Source: Nocardioides sp. 503 (GTDB lineage Bacteria; Actinomycetota; Actinomycetes; Propionibacteriales; Nocardioidaceae). Taken from it: 64,000 bases of DNA. Position 1 is the first letter of the stretch. Each line of letters starts with the position of its first letter. Under the pieces are notes generated by a model. It saw only the letters and a list, made by a program, of their open reading frames with translations. It had not been told where the DNA came from and ran no database searches. Below are positions 20,494 through 28,700 of this stretch, piece by piece. Location: NCBI RefSeq assembly GCF_004522095.1, contig NZ_SPUI01000011.1, forward strand, positions 48,383 through 112,382. The letters run 5' to 3'. The position numbers and the translations under genes are program-made.

Positions 20494-21102
20494 TCAGGCG
20501 GCCAGCAGGCTCCCCAGCAGCCGGCGCAGCGTGCCGCGCGCCCGGAAGGCCAGCTGGCTCGCGGCGTTCGGGGTCACCGCGATCTCCTCGGCCACCTCCG
20601 AGACGGTCAGCCCGTCGACGACGAGGCGCACCAGGACGTAGCGCTGCCGGTCCGGCATCTCCCGCAGCGCGCGGGCGACCGCCCGCCGCTCCTCGGGCAG
20701 CAGGTCCGAGGCCTCGTCGCCGCCGATCCGGGCGTCGCCGGCCTGGCGCTCCGCGATCTCGCGCCGCTGGACGCGACCGCGCACGGTGTCCACCACCAGG
20801 TTGCCCGCCGCGGTCCTGAGGTAGGCGCGCAACGAGGCCGGCGCCGGGTGGGCGGTGAAGCGCACCAGCGTGCGCAGCATCGTCTCCGAGGCGACGTCCT
20901 CACCGTCCTCGTCGCTGCGCAGGGTGGACGCCGCCCAGCTGCGCAGCCACGGGTAGTGCCGCTGCCACAGCGTCTCCCACGCCGCGCCGTCCCCCCGGCG
21001 CAGCCGGTCGAGCAGCACCGCGTCGTCCAGGTCCCCCGCCGAGCTCGGTGCCGGGCCCCGACCGGCCGGCTCGGTCCTCGTGTCGCGCATCGCCCCCGTC
21101 AT
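20494..21102 (-). CDS. ECF-type sigma-70 family sigma factor
   Basis: A 202-residue sigma factor with region 2 (WETLWQRHYPWLRSWAAST; EDVASETMLRTLVRF) and region 4 (LREMPDRQRYVLVRLVVDGL; SEVAEEIAVTPNAASQLAFRAR). No C-terminal zinc motif is present, unlike the two sigma genes on either side. The start may be the ATG at 21102 or the one at 21090, which has the better GGGGGCG spacing. It lies just downstream of a small hypothetical gene on the same strand, with CGTAAG in the gap. Confidence 0.82.
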   Translation of the reverse strand: MTGAMRDTRTEPAGRGPAPSSAGDLDDAVLLDRLRRGDGAAWETLWQRHYPWLRSWAASTLRSDEDGEDVASETMLRTLVRFTAHPAPASLRAYLRTAAGNLVVDTVRGRVQRREIAERQAGDARIGGDEASDLLPEERRAVARALREMPDRQRYVLVRLVVDGLTVSEVAEEIAVTPNAASQLAFRARGTLRRLLGSLLAA

Positions 21103-21131
21103 GCCAGTCGGACGCGCGACCGGCCGCCTCC

Positions 21132-21464
21132 TTACGCGCCCTCCGCGCGCTCCGCGTCGTCGCCTGCGAGCCACGGGTCGCGCCCCGGCGCGAGGAGGGG
21201 AGCCACGGCGACGCTCCACGTCTGCTCGCCGGCCCACGCCCCCAGGGAGGTCCGGTGCCGCTCGGCGGCCGTCGCCGCGGCGAGGGCGTCCGGGTAGGGG
21301 CCGCGGCACGAGGTGGCACCGCCGGGGACCTCGGTGCAGATCACGACGTGCGGCACGTCGAGCTCGGCGACGGCGCCGTGGACGAGCCGGTCCAGGAGCA
21401 GCGCCGCCAGCGCCTCGCGCGCCGACCTCGCCTCCTCGTCCGGGGGTCCGGGCTCGGTGGGCAT
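21132..21464 (-). CDS. Small hypothetical protein upstream of the ECF sigma gene
   Basis: A 110-residue protein with no recognised domain. It has an acidic N-terminus and a mixed alpha/beta-looking core, including LDVPHVVICTEVPGG. The ATG at 21464 is preceded by GAGGGAG, a good ribosome binding site, which supports translation. The TAA stop lies inside a CGTAAG sequence 29 bases before the sigma gene start, so the two may be co-expressed. Confidence 0.5.
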   Translation of the reverse strand: MPTEPGPPDEEARSAREALAALLLDRLVHGAVAELDVPHVVICTEVPGGATSCRGPYPDALAAATAAERHRTSLGAWAGEQTWSVAVAPLLAPGRDPWLAGDDAERAEGA

Positions 21465-21616
21465 CACTCCCTCGTTCCTCGGCGCGGGCGCCGCAGCGTC
21501 GCCTCGGCCCGAGCCGGGGTCCTTCCTGTGTCCTTCAGGGACGCGCGGGACGCGGATCCCTTACGCGACGCACACGAGTCGGACCACCTCCGCTCTCGCG
21601 CCGGCCCTGTGGAACG

Positions 21617-22972
21617 ATGACGCCCGTGTCCGTGGTGACGTGGGTGCACGTGGTCGCGGCCGTGGTCGCGGCCGCCACGACCGCCTACCTGTGGCTGCGC
21701 ACGGAGCGGCCACTCGGGTCGACGCGCCACCTGCTGTGGGCCTCGGCCGGCACGGTCGTCTGGACCCTCTCCGTGGCGTCGGTCAAGGCGGACGGGGGCC
21801 TGCACGAGTGGCACCAGATCCTGTGGCTGCCCGTGATCGCCTTCTGCGGCGGGGCCTTCCTGATCTGGGCTGGCGCGTTCTCGCGCTACGGCTGGCAGCC
21901 GCCGCGCGCGCTGGTCGCCATGTGGCTGGGCGTGCCCGCCGCAATGCTGTCGCTGCGCATCGGTTGGGGGCTGGACTCCCGCGACCCGCTGTTCGTCTTC
22001 AACACCGTCTACTCCTTCGGTGTGCTGGTCGTGGCCACCGTGTGGGTGGCCCAGCGCGCCAACGACCCCGCCCCGGCCGTGCGTCACATCTCCCGGGGCG
22101 TCCTGGCCTCGGCGGTCGGGATCCTGGTCGCGGAGGCGTTCCTGCTGAACGTCACGGACGTGGTCGCGGCCGGCCTCCTCGCGGTGCTGGCCGTCGCGAC
22201 GGTCCGCGCGGCCGACGACCTGCGCGTGCGTCCCAGCTCCGACGTCCTCATCGACGACCTCGGCGCCCTGCTGTTCGTCTTCGACGAGGACCAGCGGCTC
22301 GTGGACCTCAACGCGCCCGCACGGCTGTTCTACACGCTGCGGGGCGAGGGTCCGCCGGTCGCCGGCAGCCGCGGCGAGGTGCTGCTGGGCTCCGACCTCG
22401 CCGGGCTGGACACGCTGACGGTGGTGCTCGAGGCCGGCGAGGACAGCGTGCGGTTCAGCGGCTACGTGCAGCGGCTCCCGTCGCACGGGTCCCCCTCCCG
22501 GGGGTGGGTCTGCCTGCTCCGGCGCTCGGCCGGTGAGGCCACCGAGGAGCAGACGCGCACCGCGCGGCTCGCCGTCATGAACCGGCTGCCGGCGTACGAC
22601 CCCACGACGCGGGTGCTGTCGGCCCGGGCCTTCGACCAGGCACTCACCAGCGCCGCGTCGTACGACGGGGGTCGGTCGGTGCCGGCGTCCGCGCTGGTCC
22701 TGGAGGCGGAGGACACCGCCGCACTCAGCCGCGCGGCCCGCACGGTGGCCGACGCGTGGGAGGACCGCCTGGAGACGATCGCGGTCGGCCGGTGCGGCGA
22801 GCTGCGCCTCGGGCTGGTCGCGCGCGACGTGCCCGAGAGCAGCCTGCGCGCCTGGTCGGATCAGGTGCTGGGCGCCGGCGTGCGCCTCGCGACGCGCAGC
22901 GGGACCGTGGAGGCGGCGCCGGACCTGGTCGACGACGCGCTGTCCGAGCTCACGCGCGCGTGGCGCCGCTGA
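21617..22972 (+). CDS. 7-TM sensor protein with PAS-like and degenerate GGDEF-like region
   Basis: A 451-residue membrane protein. About seven transmembrane helices in residues 1-205 resemble the N-terminal 7TM module of some histidine kinases and diguanylate cyclases. A PAS-like segment follows (about 215-310: LGALLFVFDEDQRLVDLNAPARLF). The C-terminus has YDPTTRVLSARAFDQAL, which resembles the D-x-LTGLPNRRAF entry of GGDEF domains, but no GG(D/E)EF motif remains, so cyclase activity is unlikely. The ATG at 21617 is divergent from the small hypothetical/sigma pair. Probable signalling or ligand-binding role; function unknown. Confidence 0.7.
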   Translation: MTPVSVVTWVHVVAAVVAAATTAYLWLRTERPLGSTRHLLWASAGTVVWTLSVASVKADGGLHEWHQILWLPVIAFCGGAFLIWAGAFSRYGWQPPRALVAMWLGVPAAMLSLRIGWGLDSRDPLFVFNTVYSFGVLVVATVWVAQRANDPAPAVRHISRGVLASAVGILVAEAFLLNVTDVVAAGLLAVLAVATVRAADDLRVRPSSDVLIDDLGALLFVFDEDQRLVDLNAPARLFYTLRGEGPPVAGSRGEVLLGSDLAGLDTLTVVLEAGEDSVRFSGYVQRLPSHGSPSRGWVCLLRRSAGEATEEQTRTARLAVMNRLPAYDPTTRVLSARAFDQALTSAASYDGGRSVPASALVLEAEDTAALSRAARTVADAWEDRLETIAVGRCGELRLGLVARDVPESSLRAWSDQVLGAGVRLATRSGTVEAAPDLVDDALSELTRAWRR

Positions 22973-22994
22973 CGGCCCGGGGACGGCCCCAGGC

Positions 22995-23732
22995 TCAGGC
23001 CGGGTGCCCGACCGCCTCGCGCAGCGCGGCCAGCATCCCCTCGGGGTGACCGGTCAGTGCGACCACCCGGACGTCGAGGGCGCCCTCGCCCCCGATCGGC
23101 TGGGCCCGGACCCGCGCGCGGGCCAGCTCGGGCCGGTCCTCGTCGGCGCCTGACACGACCAGCGCCAGGACCCGGTCGGGCTCCTGTCCCGCGGGGCGGC
23201 GCAGGAGGCTCACGTGCTCGCCGGGACGGTCGAGGTACGCCGCCAGCAGCTGGGCGGCGCCGCGCAGGTGGTCGGCGGGGCCGAGCACCGAGGCGAGGAC
23301 CGACGGTGCGCCCTCGGTCGTGAGCGGCGTACCGGCGCGCACCTCGACGAGCCAGGTCGGGTCGGGGTGCTCGCCCAGGCCGACCGAGCCCCACAGATGG
23401 CTCTCCAGCTCGTGCCACGTCCGCACCGCGACGTCGCCGGCCACGCCGGCGGCGAGGTCCTGCTGCACCGACGCCCATGCGAGCGCGCAGGCGCGCAGCA
23501 CCGGCGCGGGGAGCTCCGCGCCCGGGGCCAGGTCGAGCACCAGCCGCAGATCCTCGAGCACGGCGGACAGCGGCAGCCCGTCGACGGCGGCCTGGCGGGT
23601 CATGGCGACGACGTCCTGCACGAGGTCGTCGTCGAGCGGCGGCTCGGGCGGCTGCGCCGCGGAGCCGGGAGTGGCGACCCGGGCGGCGCTCGACCACCGG
23701 CGCCACCGCGACCGCCGGCCGTCGGGACTCAC
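22995..23732 (-). CDS. Hypothetical protein, second gene of a two-gene unit
   Basis: A 245-residue soluble protein not assigned to a family. Its frame is open far upstream, but residues before the GTG at 23732 are low-complexity antisense sequence, and that GTG sits 4 bp after the stop of the upstream gene, so it is the likely start. The central part (DLVQDVVAMTRQAAVDGLPLSAVLEDLRL) is helical; the C-terminal part looks alpha/beta. It is translationally close to the 23737-24468 gene and divergent from an ECF sigma gene. Confidence 0.6.
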   Translation of the reverse strand: MSPDGRRSRWRRWSSAARVATPGSAAQPPEPPLDDDLVQDVVAMTRQAAVDGLPLSAVLEDLRLVLDLAPGAELPAPVLRACALAWASVQQDLAAGVAGDVAVRTWHELESHLWGSVGLGEHPDPTWLVEVRAGTPLTTEGAPSVLASVLGPADHLRGAAQLLAAYLDRPGEHVSLLRRPAGQEPDRVLALVVSGADEDRPELARARVRAQPIGGEGALDVRVVALTGHPEGMLAALREAVGHPA

Positions 23733-23736
23733 GGGC

Positions 23737-24468
23737 TCAGCCCGCGGGCCGGAGCAGGCGGTCGACGCCGCCGGCGTCGCCGGGCACGTCGGCGAGGGAG
23801 ACGGTGGGCGGCACCCCGGCGGCCAGCTCCGCGCAGCGCGCGGCGAGCGTCGAGACGCGACCGGGCAGCGAGGGCGAGTCGGCCACGGCGGCCACCACGC
23901 GGGGGTAGGACGGCTGCGAGGCCACGGCGGAGCGCGGGAAGACCTGCCGGGTCTCGCGTACCACGCGTGCGAGCTCCTCCGGCGACGGGCGCGGGTCACC
24001 GGTCTGCGCGCCGGGCCAGGTGACGAGCAGCAGGCGCCCGACCGGGACGAGCGGTCCCCACGTCGACCCGTCGCCCGCGCGCCGCAGGAGCCGTTCGACC
24101 TCGCGCAGGGACTCGGCGTCCTGCCCGGGCGCGACCACCTCCGAGGTGGGGACGTGCCCGGCGGCCCCGTCCAGGAAGGCGTCCGACCAGGCCACCGAGG
24201 ACGCCTCGATCATGCGGCTGGAGGTGCCGATGCCGACCACGGAGCAGAGCACGTCGAGGTCGGCGAGCAGGTCCTGGAGGCTGCGGCCGGCGCGCGCGTA
24301 GCCGCGGCCCAGGACCGCCAGCGCGTCCTCGTCGACCGGTCCGCCGGGACCGTCGGGCCACAGCAGCGGCAGGTGCGCCCGCAGGTCGGGCGACGTCGCG
24401 GTCGGGGCGGAGGCCGCGGGCGCGGTGCGGGAGCGCGTGAGGCGGTCGGCCACCCACGTCCAGACCAT
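23737..24468 (-). CDS. Hypothetical protein, first gene of a two-gene unit
   Basis: A 243-residue protein without a recognised domain. I chose the ATG at 24468 (MVWTWVADRLTRSR), preceded by GAGGCGGTGGAG; an earlier ATG at 24495 lacks a ribosome binding site. A segment near 100-125 (DVLCSVVGIGTSSRMIEASSVAWSDAFL) and another near 165-180 (VGRLLLVTWPGAQ) are the most structured-looking parts. It is divergent from the ECF sigma gene at 24559, the common arrangement for sigma factors and their regulators, but nothing here resembles an anti-sigma factor. Confidence 0.6.
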   Translation of the reverse strand: MVWTWVADRLTRSRTAPAASAPTATSPDLRAHLPLLWPDGPGGPVDEDALAVLGRGYARAGRSLQDLLADLDVLCSVVGIGTSSRMIEASSVAWSDAFLDGAAGHVPTSEVVAPGQDAESLREVERLLRRAGDGSTWGPLVPVGRLLLVTWPGAQTGDPRPSPEELARVVRETRQVFPRSAVASQPSYPRVVAAVADSPSLPGRVSTLAARCAELAAGVPPTVSLADVPGDAGGVDRLLRPAG

Positions 24469-24546
24469 GCTCCACCGCCTCGTGTCCTGCGGCATGCCGC
24501 TGTCTCGGGCACCGCCCCTGAGGCGGACAGGTACCCGATCGCTCGG

Positions 24547-24561
24547 TAGCATAGCCACGTG
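24547..24561 (+). promoter_or_regulatory. Candidate leaderless promoter -10 of the ECF sigma gene
   Basis: TAGCAT (24547-24552) ends six bases before the GTG that opens the sigma gene, and no ribosome binding site precedes that GTG. This spacing is what a leaderless transcript beginning at the start codon would show. Mapping of the transcript start would decide it. Confidence 0.45.
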
Positions 24562-25389
24562 TTGAGCCAGCTGCCGGGGATCCGGCGGACGGCGAAGGGG
24601 CGGGGGGCCCCGGCCGTCTCAGCCCCACCCTCCACGACCGTCGGCGACGCTCCCACCGAGGACGCCCGCAGGCTCCACGAGCGGGACCTCATCGACCGCG
24701 CCCGCGCCGGCGACCACGCCGCCGTCGCCGAGCTGTACGACGCCCACCAGCCGGTCGCGCTCGGCATCGCCCGTCGCCTGTGCCGCCCTTCCGACGTCGA
24801 CGACGTCGTGTCCGAGGCGTTCACCAAGGTGCTGGACCAGATCGCGCGCGGAGCGGGGCCCCGGGTGTCGTTCCGGGCCTACCTGATCACCGCCGTGCGG
24901 AGCGCCGCGGCCGACGTGGGCCGCGCCCAGTCGCGCCTGCTGCCCACCGACGCGGTCGAGGACCTCGGGGTCGACGACGAGGGACCGCTGGGCGACCAGC
25001 CCCACAGCAGCCTGCGCACCGACTCCGAGCTGCTCGCCCGGGCGCTCTCCACCCTGCCCTCGCGCTGGCAGCTCGCGCTGTGGTGGACCACCGTCGAGGG
25101 CCGGCCGCTCGCCGAGGTCGGCGACGAGCTCGGCCTCAACGCCAACGCCGTCGCCGCGCTGACCTTCCGCGCCCGCCAGGGGCTGCGCGACGCCTACCTC
25201 GACCTGCACGTCAGCCGCAGCGCGGACCCGGCGTGCGACGCCCTGCGGTCCGACTTCCCGGCGTTCGCCCGGGACCGCCTGGACGCGAGCCCGACCGCCG
25301 TCATCGGCGCGCACCTGCTCGACTGCGAGGCGTGCCGCGAGGTCATCGCCGAGCTGCGCTCGATGCTCGCCGCCGGCGCCGCGCGCTGA
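24559..25389 (+). CDS. ECF-type sigma factor with C-terminal zinc-finger-like motif
   Basis: A 276-residue sigma factor. Region 2 is at about 45-120 (VAELYDAHQPVALGIARRL; VDDVVSEAFTKVLDQI) and region 4 at about 155-215 (LPSRWQLALWWTTVEGRPLAEVGDELG). After region 4, a short tail has HLLDCEACREVIAEL, the His-x3-Cys-x2-Cys pattern of zinc-binding anti-sigma domains, but no transmembrane helix follows. It is thus a soluble relative of the 18669-20327 fusion. It is divergent from the 23737-24468 hypothetical gene and probably leaderless. Confidence 0.82.
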   Translation: MLSQLPGIRRTAKGRGAPAVSAPPSTTVGDAPTEDARRLHERDLIDRARAGDHAAVAELYDAHQPVALGIARRLCRPSDVDDVVSEAFTKVLDQIARGAGPRVSFRAYLITAVRSAAADVGRAQSRLLPTDAVEDLGVDDEGPLGDQPHSSLRTDSELLARALSTLPSRWQLALWWTTVEGRPLAEVGDELGLNANAVAALTFRARQGLRDAYLDLHVSRSADPACDALRSDFPAFARDRLDASPTAVIGAHLLDCEACREVIAELRSMLAAGAAR

Positions 25390-25631
25390 CTCGTCCCGCC
25401 TGACTGCTTGCTGGTCGGCAGTCCTCGGGCGGCCCCGCGCTTGTGGCTGACTCCGAGGGCGCACGGGGTGCCGCGCGCTTGGCGTCGGCAGCTGGTCGCC
25501 CCACCAGCCTGGTCGAGCGCGGCTGGGTCCGTCCGGGGCTCGAACTGCCGACGTGGGTGACCAACCATCGGGCCCGCGCTGTCAGCGGGCGGCGCGGCGA
25601 AGCCGTCGCCTCACACCAACCCCGCCGAAGA

Positions 25632-25716
25632 GGTGGTGTCGAGACGGGACTTCGTCCCTCCTCCACCACGGGGTCTCGACGGTCGCTCGTCGCCGGCGCT
25701 CTCGCTGCTCGACCAC
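25632..25716. repeat. GTCTCGA-family repeat (copy 3) in a 371-bp gene-free gap
   Basis: Two adjacent blocks: GTGTCGAGACGGGACTTCGT followed by CCCTCCTCCACCAC, then GGGGTCTCGACGGTCGCTCG and GCTGCTCGACCAC. The gap (25390-25760) separates the sigma gene from the surface-protein stop and otherwise shows only a tRNA-like fragment at about 25525-25575 that does not fold into a cloverleaf. Confidence 0.75.
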
Positions 25717-25760
25717 GCGGGCAGACGGCGGGGGCCGCCCACAGGCGACCCCCACCGCCG

Positions 25761-28700
25761 TCAGGCCTGCGACGGCTCTCGGCGGCGTCGCGACGACACG
25801 ACCAGCGTCGTCCCGCCCGCCAACAGGAGGACGCCCACGAGCAGCAGCCAGAGCTGCGGCCCACCGGCCGAGGGCAGGAGCCCGTCGCCGCCCTGGTCGG
25901 TCTCCTCGGTCGCGCCCGCGCCGTCCGGGAAGGAGTTGACGACCGTGACCGAGGCCTCGGGGTCGACCTCGACCTTCCCGTCGTCCGTGCGGTCGGAGTC
26001 CTCGAAGGTCACCGTCGCGTCGTCGGGGACGTCGGCCTCCTCGACCGTGCAGACCGCGCCCAGCGGCACGCTGACCGTGCGGGTCTGCCCCGCCCGCAGC
26101 CGGAAGCTCGCGTCCGCCGGCGCGAGCGCGACGTCGCCCTGGTCGGTCACGCAGGCCAGCGTGAACGAGTAGGGACCCGCTCCGCCGCCGACCACCTGCT
26201 TGGTCACCCGCAGCTCGCCGGCGGCGAAGGTGTTGGTGACCGTGAGGTGACGCGGCTGGTCGGCCACCACGGCGGGCTGCGCCGGGCCGGCGAACTCCAC
26301 GACGGTCGAGGTGGCCCCACCGGTGTCGGTCTCCTCGGCCCAGCACTCGGCGCCCACCGGCAGCTCGTCGATCACGAGCGGCGTGCCTGCGAGGATCGTG
26401 TGCGGCTCCCGCGTGAGCAGCGGGGTGGCCGCGGCTCCCTGCGGCAGCACGCACGTGACCTCGACGGCGAACTCCCGGCCGGCGGCGTAGCCGGCCGCGG
26501 CGCCGTCGACGACCTTGTCCAGCACCAGCGACGACAGGTCGAAGGTGTTGGTCGCCGAGAGCTCCATCGTCTGCAGGTCGTCGGGAGCACCGCTCACGAC
26601 CACCAGCGCGTCGGCGAAGGAGTCGGCGTTGACCGCGTGCGACGTGGCGCCGCCGGTGTCGCTCTCGACCCCCCAGCACCGGCTGCCGAGCGGCAGCAGG
26701 ACCGGGTCGCCCAGGGCGTCCTTCAGCTCGAGCCGCTCGCCGCCGCGGATCCGCACCGCGTCGGAGAACAGCACCTGCGTGGCGTCGTCCAGCGCGCAGG
26801 TGACATCGACGGTGAAGACCGCGTCGGTCGCGTACGGCGCCGTGGCACCCGCCCCCGCCAGCACCTTGGAGAGCGCGACCGTGCCGGCCGAGAACTCGTT
26901 GGTGAAGGTCGCCTGCACGGTGTTGTCGTCGGCGTTCTCGACGATCGTCACCGTCACGGGCGGCGGCGTGGCGTCGGCCCCACCGTCGTCGGTCTCGGTC
27001 ACCGTGCACTCGGCCCCGATCGGCAGGACCAGCGGGACGTCGGCGAGCAGCTCGCGGGCGTCGCCGTTGCGGGCCAGCGTCACCGACACCGGCGCGATCG
27101 GCGTGCCCTCGAAGGTGCAGGCCACGTCGTACTCGAACGGGCCGTCGGGCAGGGAGGCGCCCGCACCGCTGAGCCGCTTGAGGATCTGCAGGCTGCCCGC
27201 CTCGAACGTGTTGGTCACGGTCAGGCTGAGGGCCTCCGGCGCACCCGCGGTGATCAGGACTCCGGCCGCGGGGGCCACCGTCGTGGTGGTCGCGCCGCCG
27301 GCGTCGAGCTCGGTGGCCGTGCAGGTCGAGCCCACCGGCGCGTCGATGCTCTCGGTGTCGTCTCCGACGAGGTCGACGGTGACCGGGAAGCCGGTCGCCG
27401 TCACCCCGTCCATGGCGCACAGCACCTGGACCGGGTACGTCGTGTCGTCGCCGTACGCGGCGGCGTCACCCTCGACGGACTTGGTGATCGACAGCGCCGC
27501 GAGCGGGTAGCTGTTGGTGACGGTGACGACGGTCGCGTCGGTCGCCGCGCCCAGCTGCGGGGTGATGGTGACGACCGCGGGGTCGTCCTCGGGGTGGTTG
27601 GTGACGCCTCCGAAGGCCTCGGTCTCCCACACCTCGCACTCCGCGCCGGCCGGGATGCCGGTGACGTCCGCGGACTCGCCCGGCTTCACCGACAGCGTGC
27701 CCTCGGCGACGGTCTGCGCCGGGTTGCCCACCGGGTCGATGGTGCAGGCGTAGGCCATCTCGAACTCGCGGTCTCCGACCGGGAGGCCGCCGGGGTTGGC
27801 CAGCAGCTCCTTCTCGACCCGCAGCGTGCCGTAGGCGAGCGCGACGCCCACCTGGATCGGCTCGGTGGGCGGCAGCACCCGGGTGGCGCCGCCGCCGCGC
27901 AGCGTGGTCTCGGCGTGGCCGAAGGAGTTCCACGCGATGGTGGGGTCGGCGACGCGCTCGACGTCCAGCGGGGTGTTCATCGAGAACGCGATGCTCACGC
28001 CCTGCCCCGGAGCCAGCGGCGTCGCCCACGCGACGCGCATCTGCGCCGCGACGGCCTCCGGGCCGAACGGGTCGGACCAGGCGCCGGCGCCGCAGGACGA
28101 GGTCATGGAGAGGTCGGTGGTGCAGACCCCCGCCTCGGCGTGGGCGTACGACGTCGTGAGCGCGCCGCTGCCGATCAGCACCGGCGCGGTGGCGAGCGTG
28201 GGCCGGTGGTCCCACTGCGTGCCACGGTCGGTGCCGGTGAGCACGACGCCCTTGTCACCCTGGACCGGGAACCGGTCGATGATGCGCATGTTCGTGGCCG
28301 GCTCGGTGCCGGAGTTGACCATGCGGAGCAGGTAGTCGTAGCGGTCGCCGGGGTTGACCAGCGCGATGCACGGGAACGCCGTGTAGGTGCGCCCGGCCTC
28401 GGTCAGCGACGGGCAGGACGCGGCGCCGACGGGCACGGCCCGGCCGGCCCGGTTGTCGAACCAGCCCAGGGAGTCGGTGCCGGCCACCCACTTGCGCGCC
28501 TCGAACGCCGCGCCGGCCTTGGTGGTGACCGCCGCGGTGTCGGTGCACCACGTGCCGGCCCCGAGGTCGCCGTCGGTCTGGGTGCCGGTGCCCGGCGCGC
28601 AGGCCAGGTCGTCCGCGGACGAGATGGCGCCCATCAGGTTGGTGTTGACCTGGCCCTCGGTCACGCCCGGGGCCAGCTTGACCTGGATCTCGATCGTGAA

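Noticed and set aside
25520..25600. tRNA-like fragment on the minus strand (GTTCGAGCCCC and a 3' GACCCA)
   Set aside because: The T-arm stem does not pair properly and no matching 5' acceptor arm or anticodon stem is found at the right distance; at most a decayed remnant.
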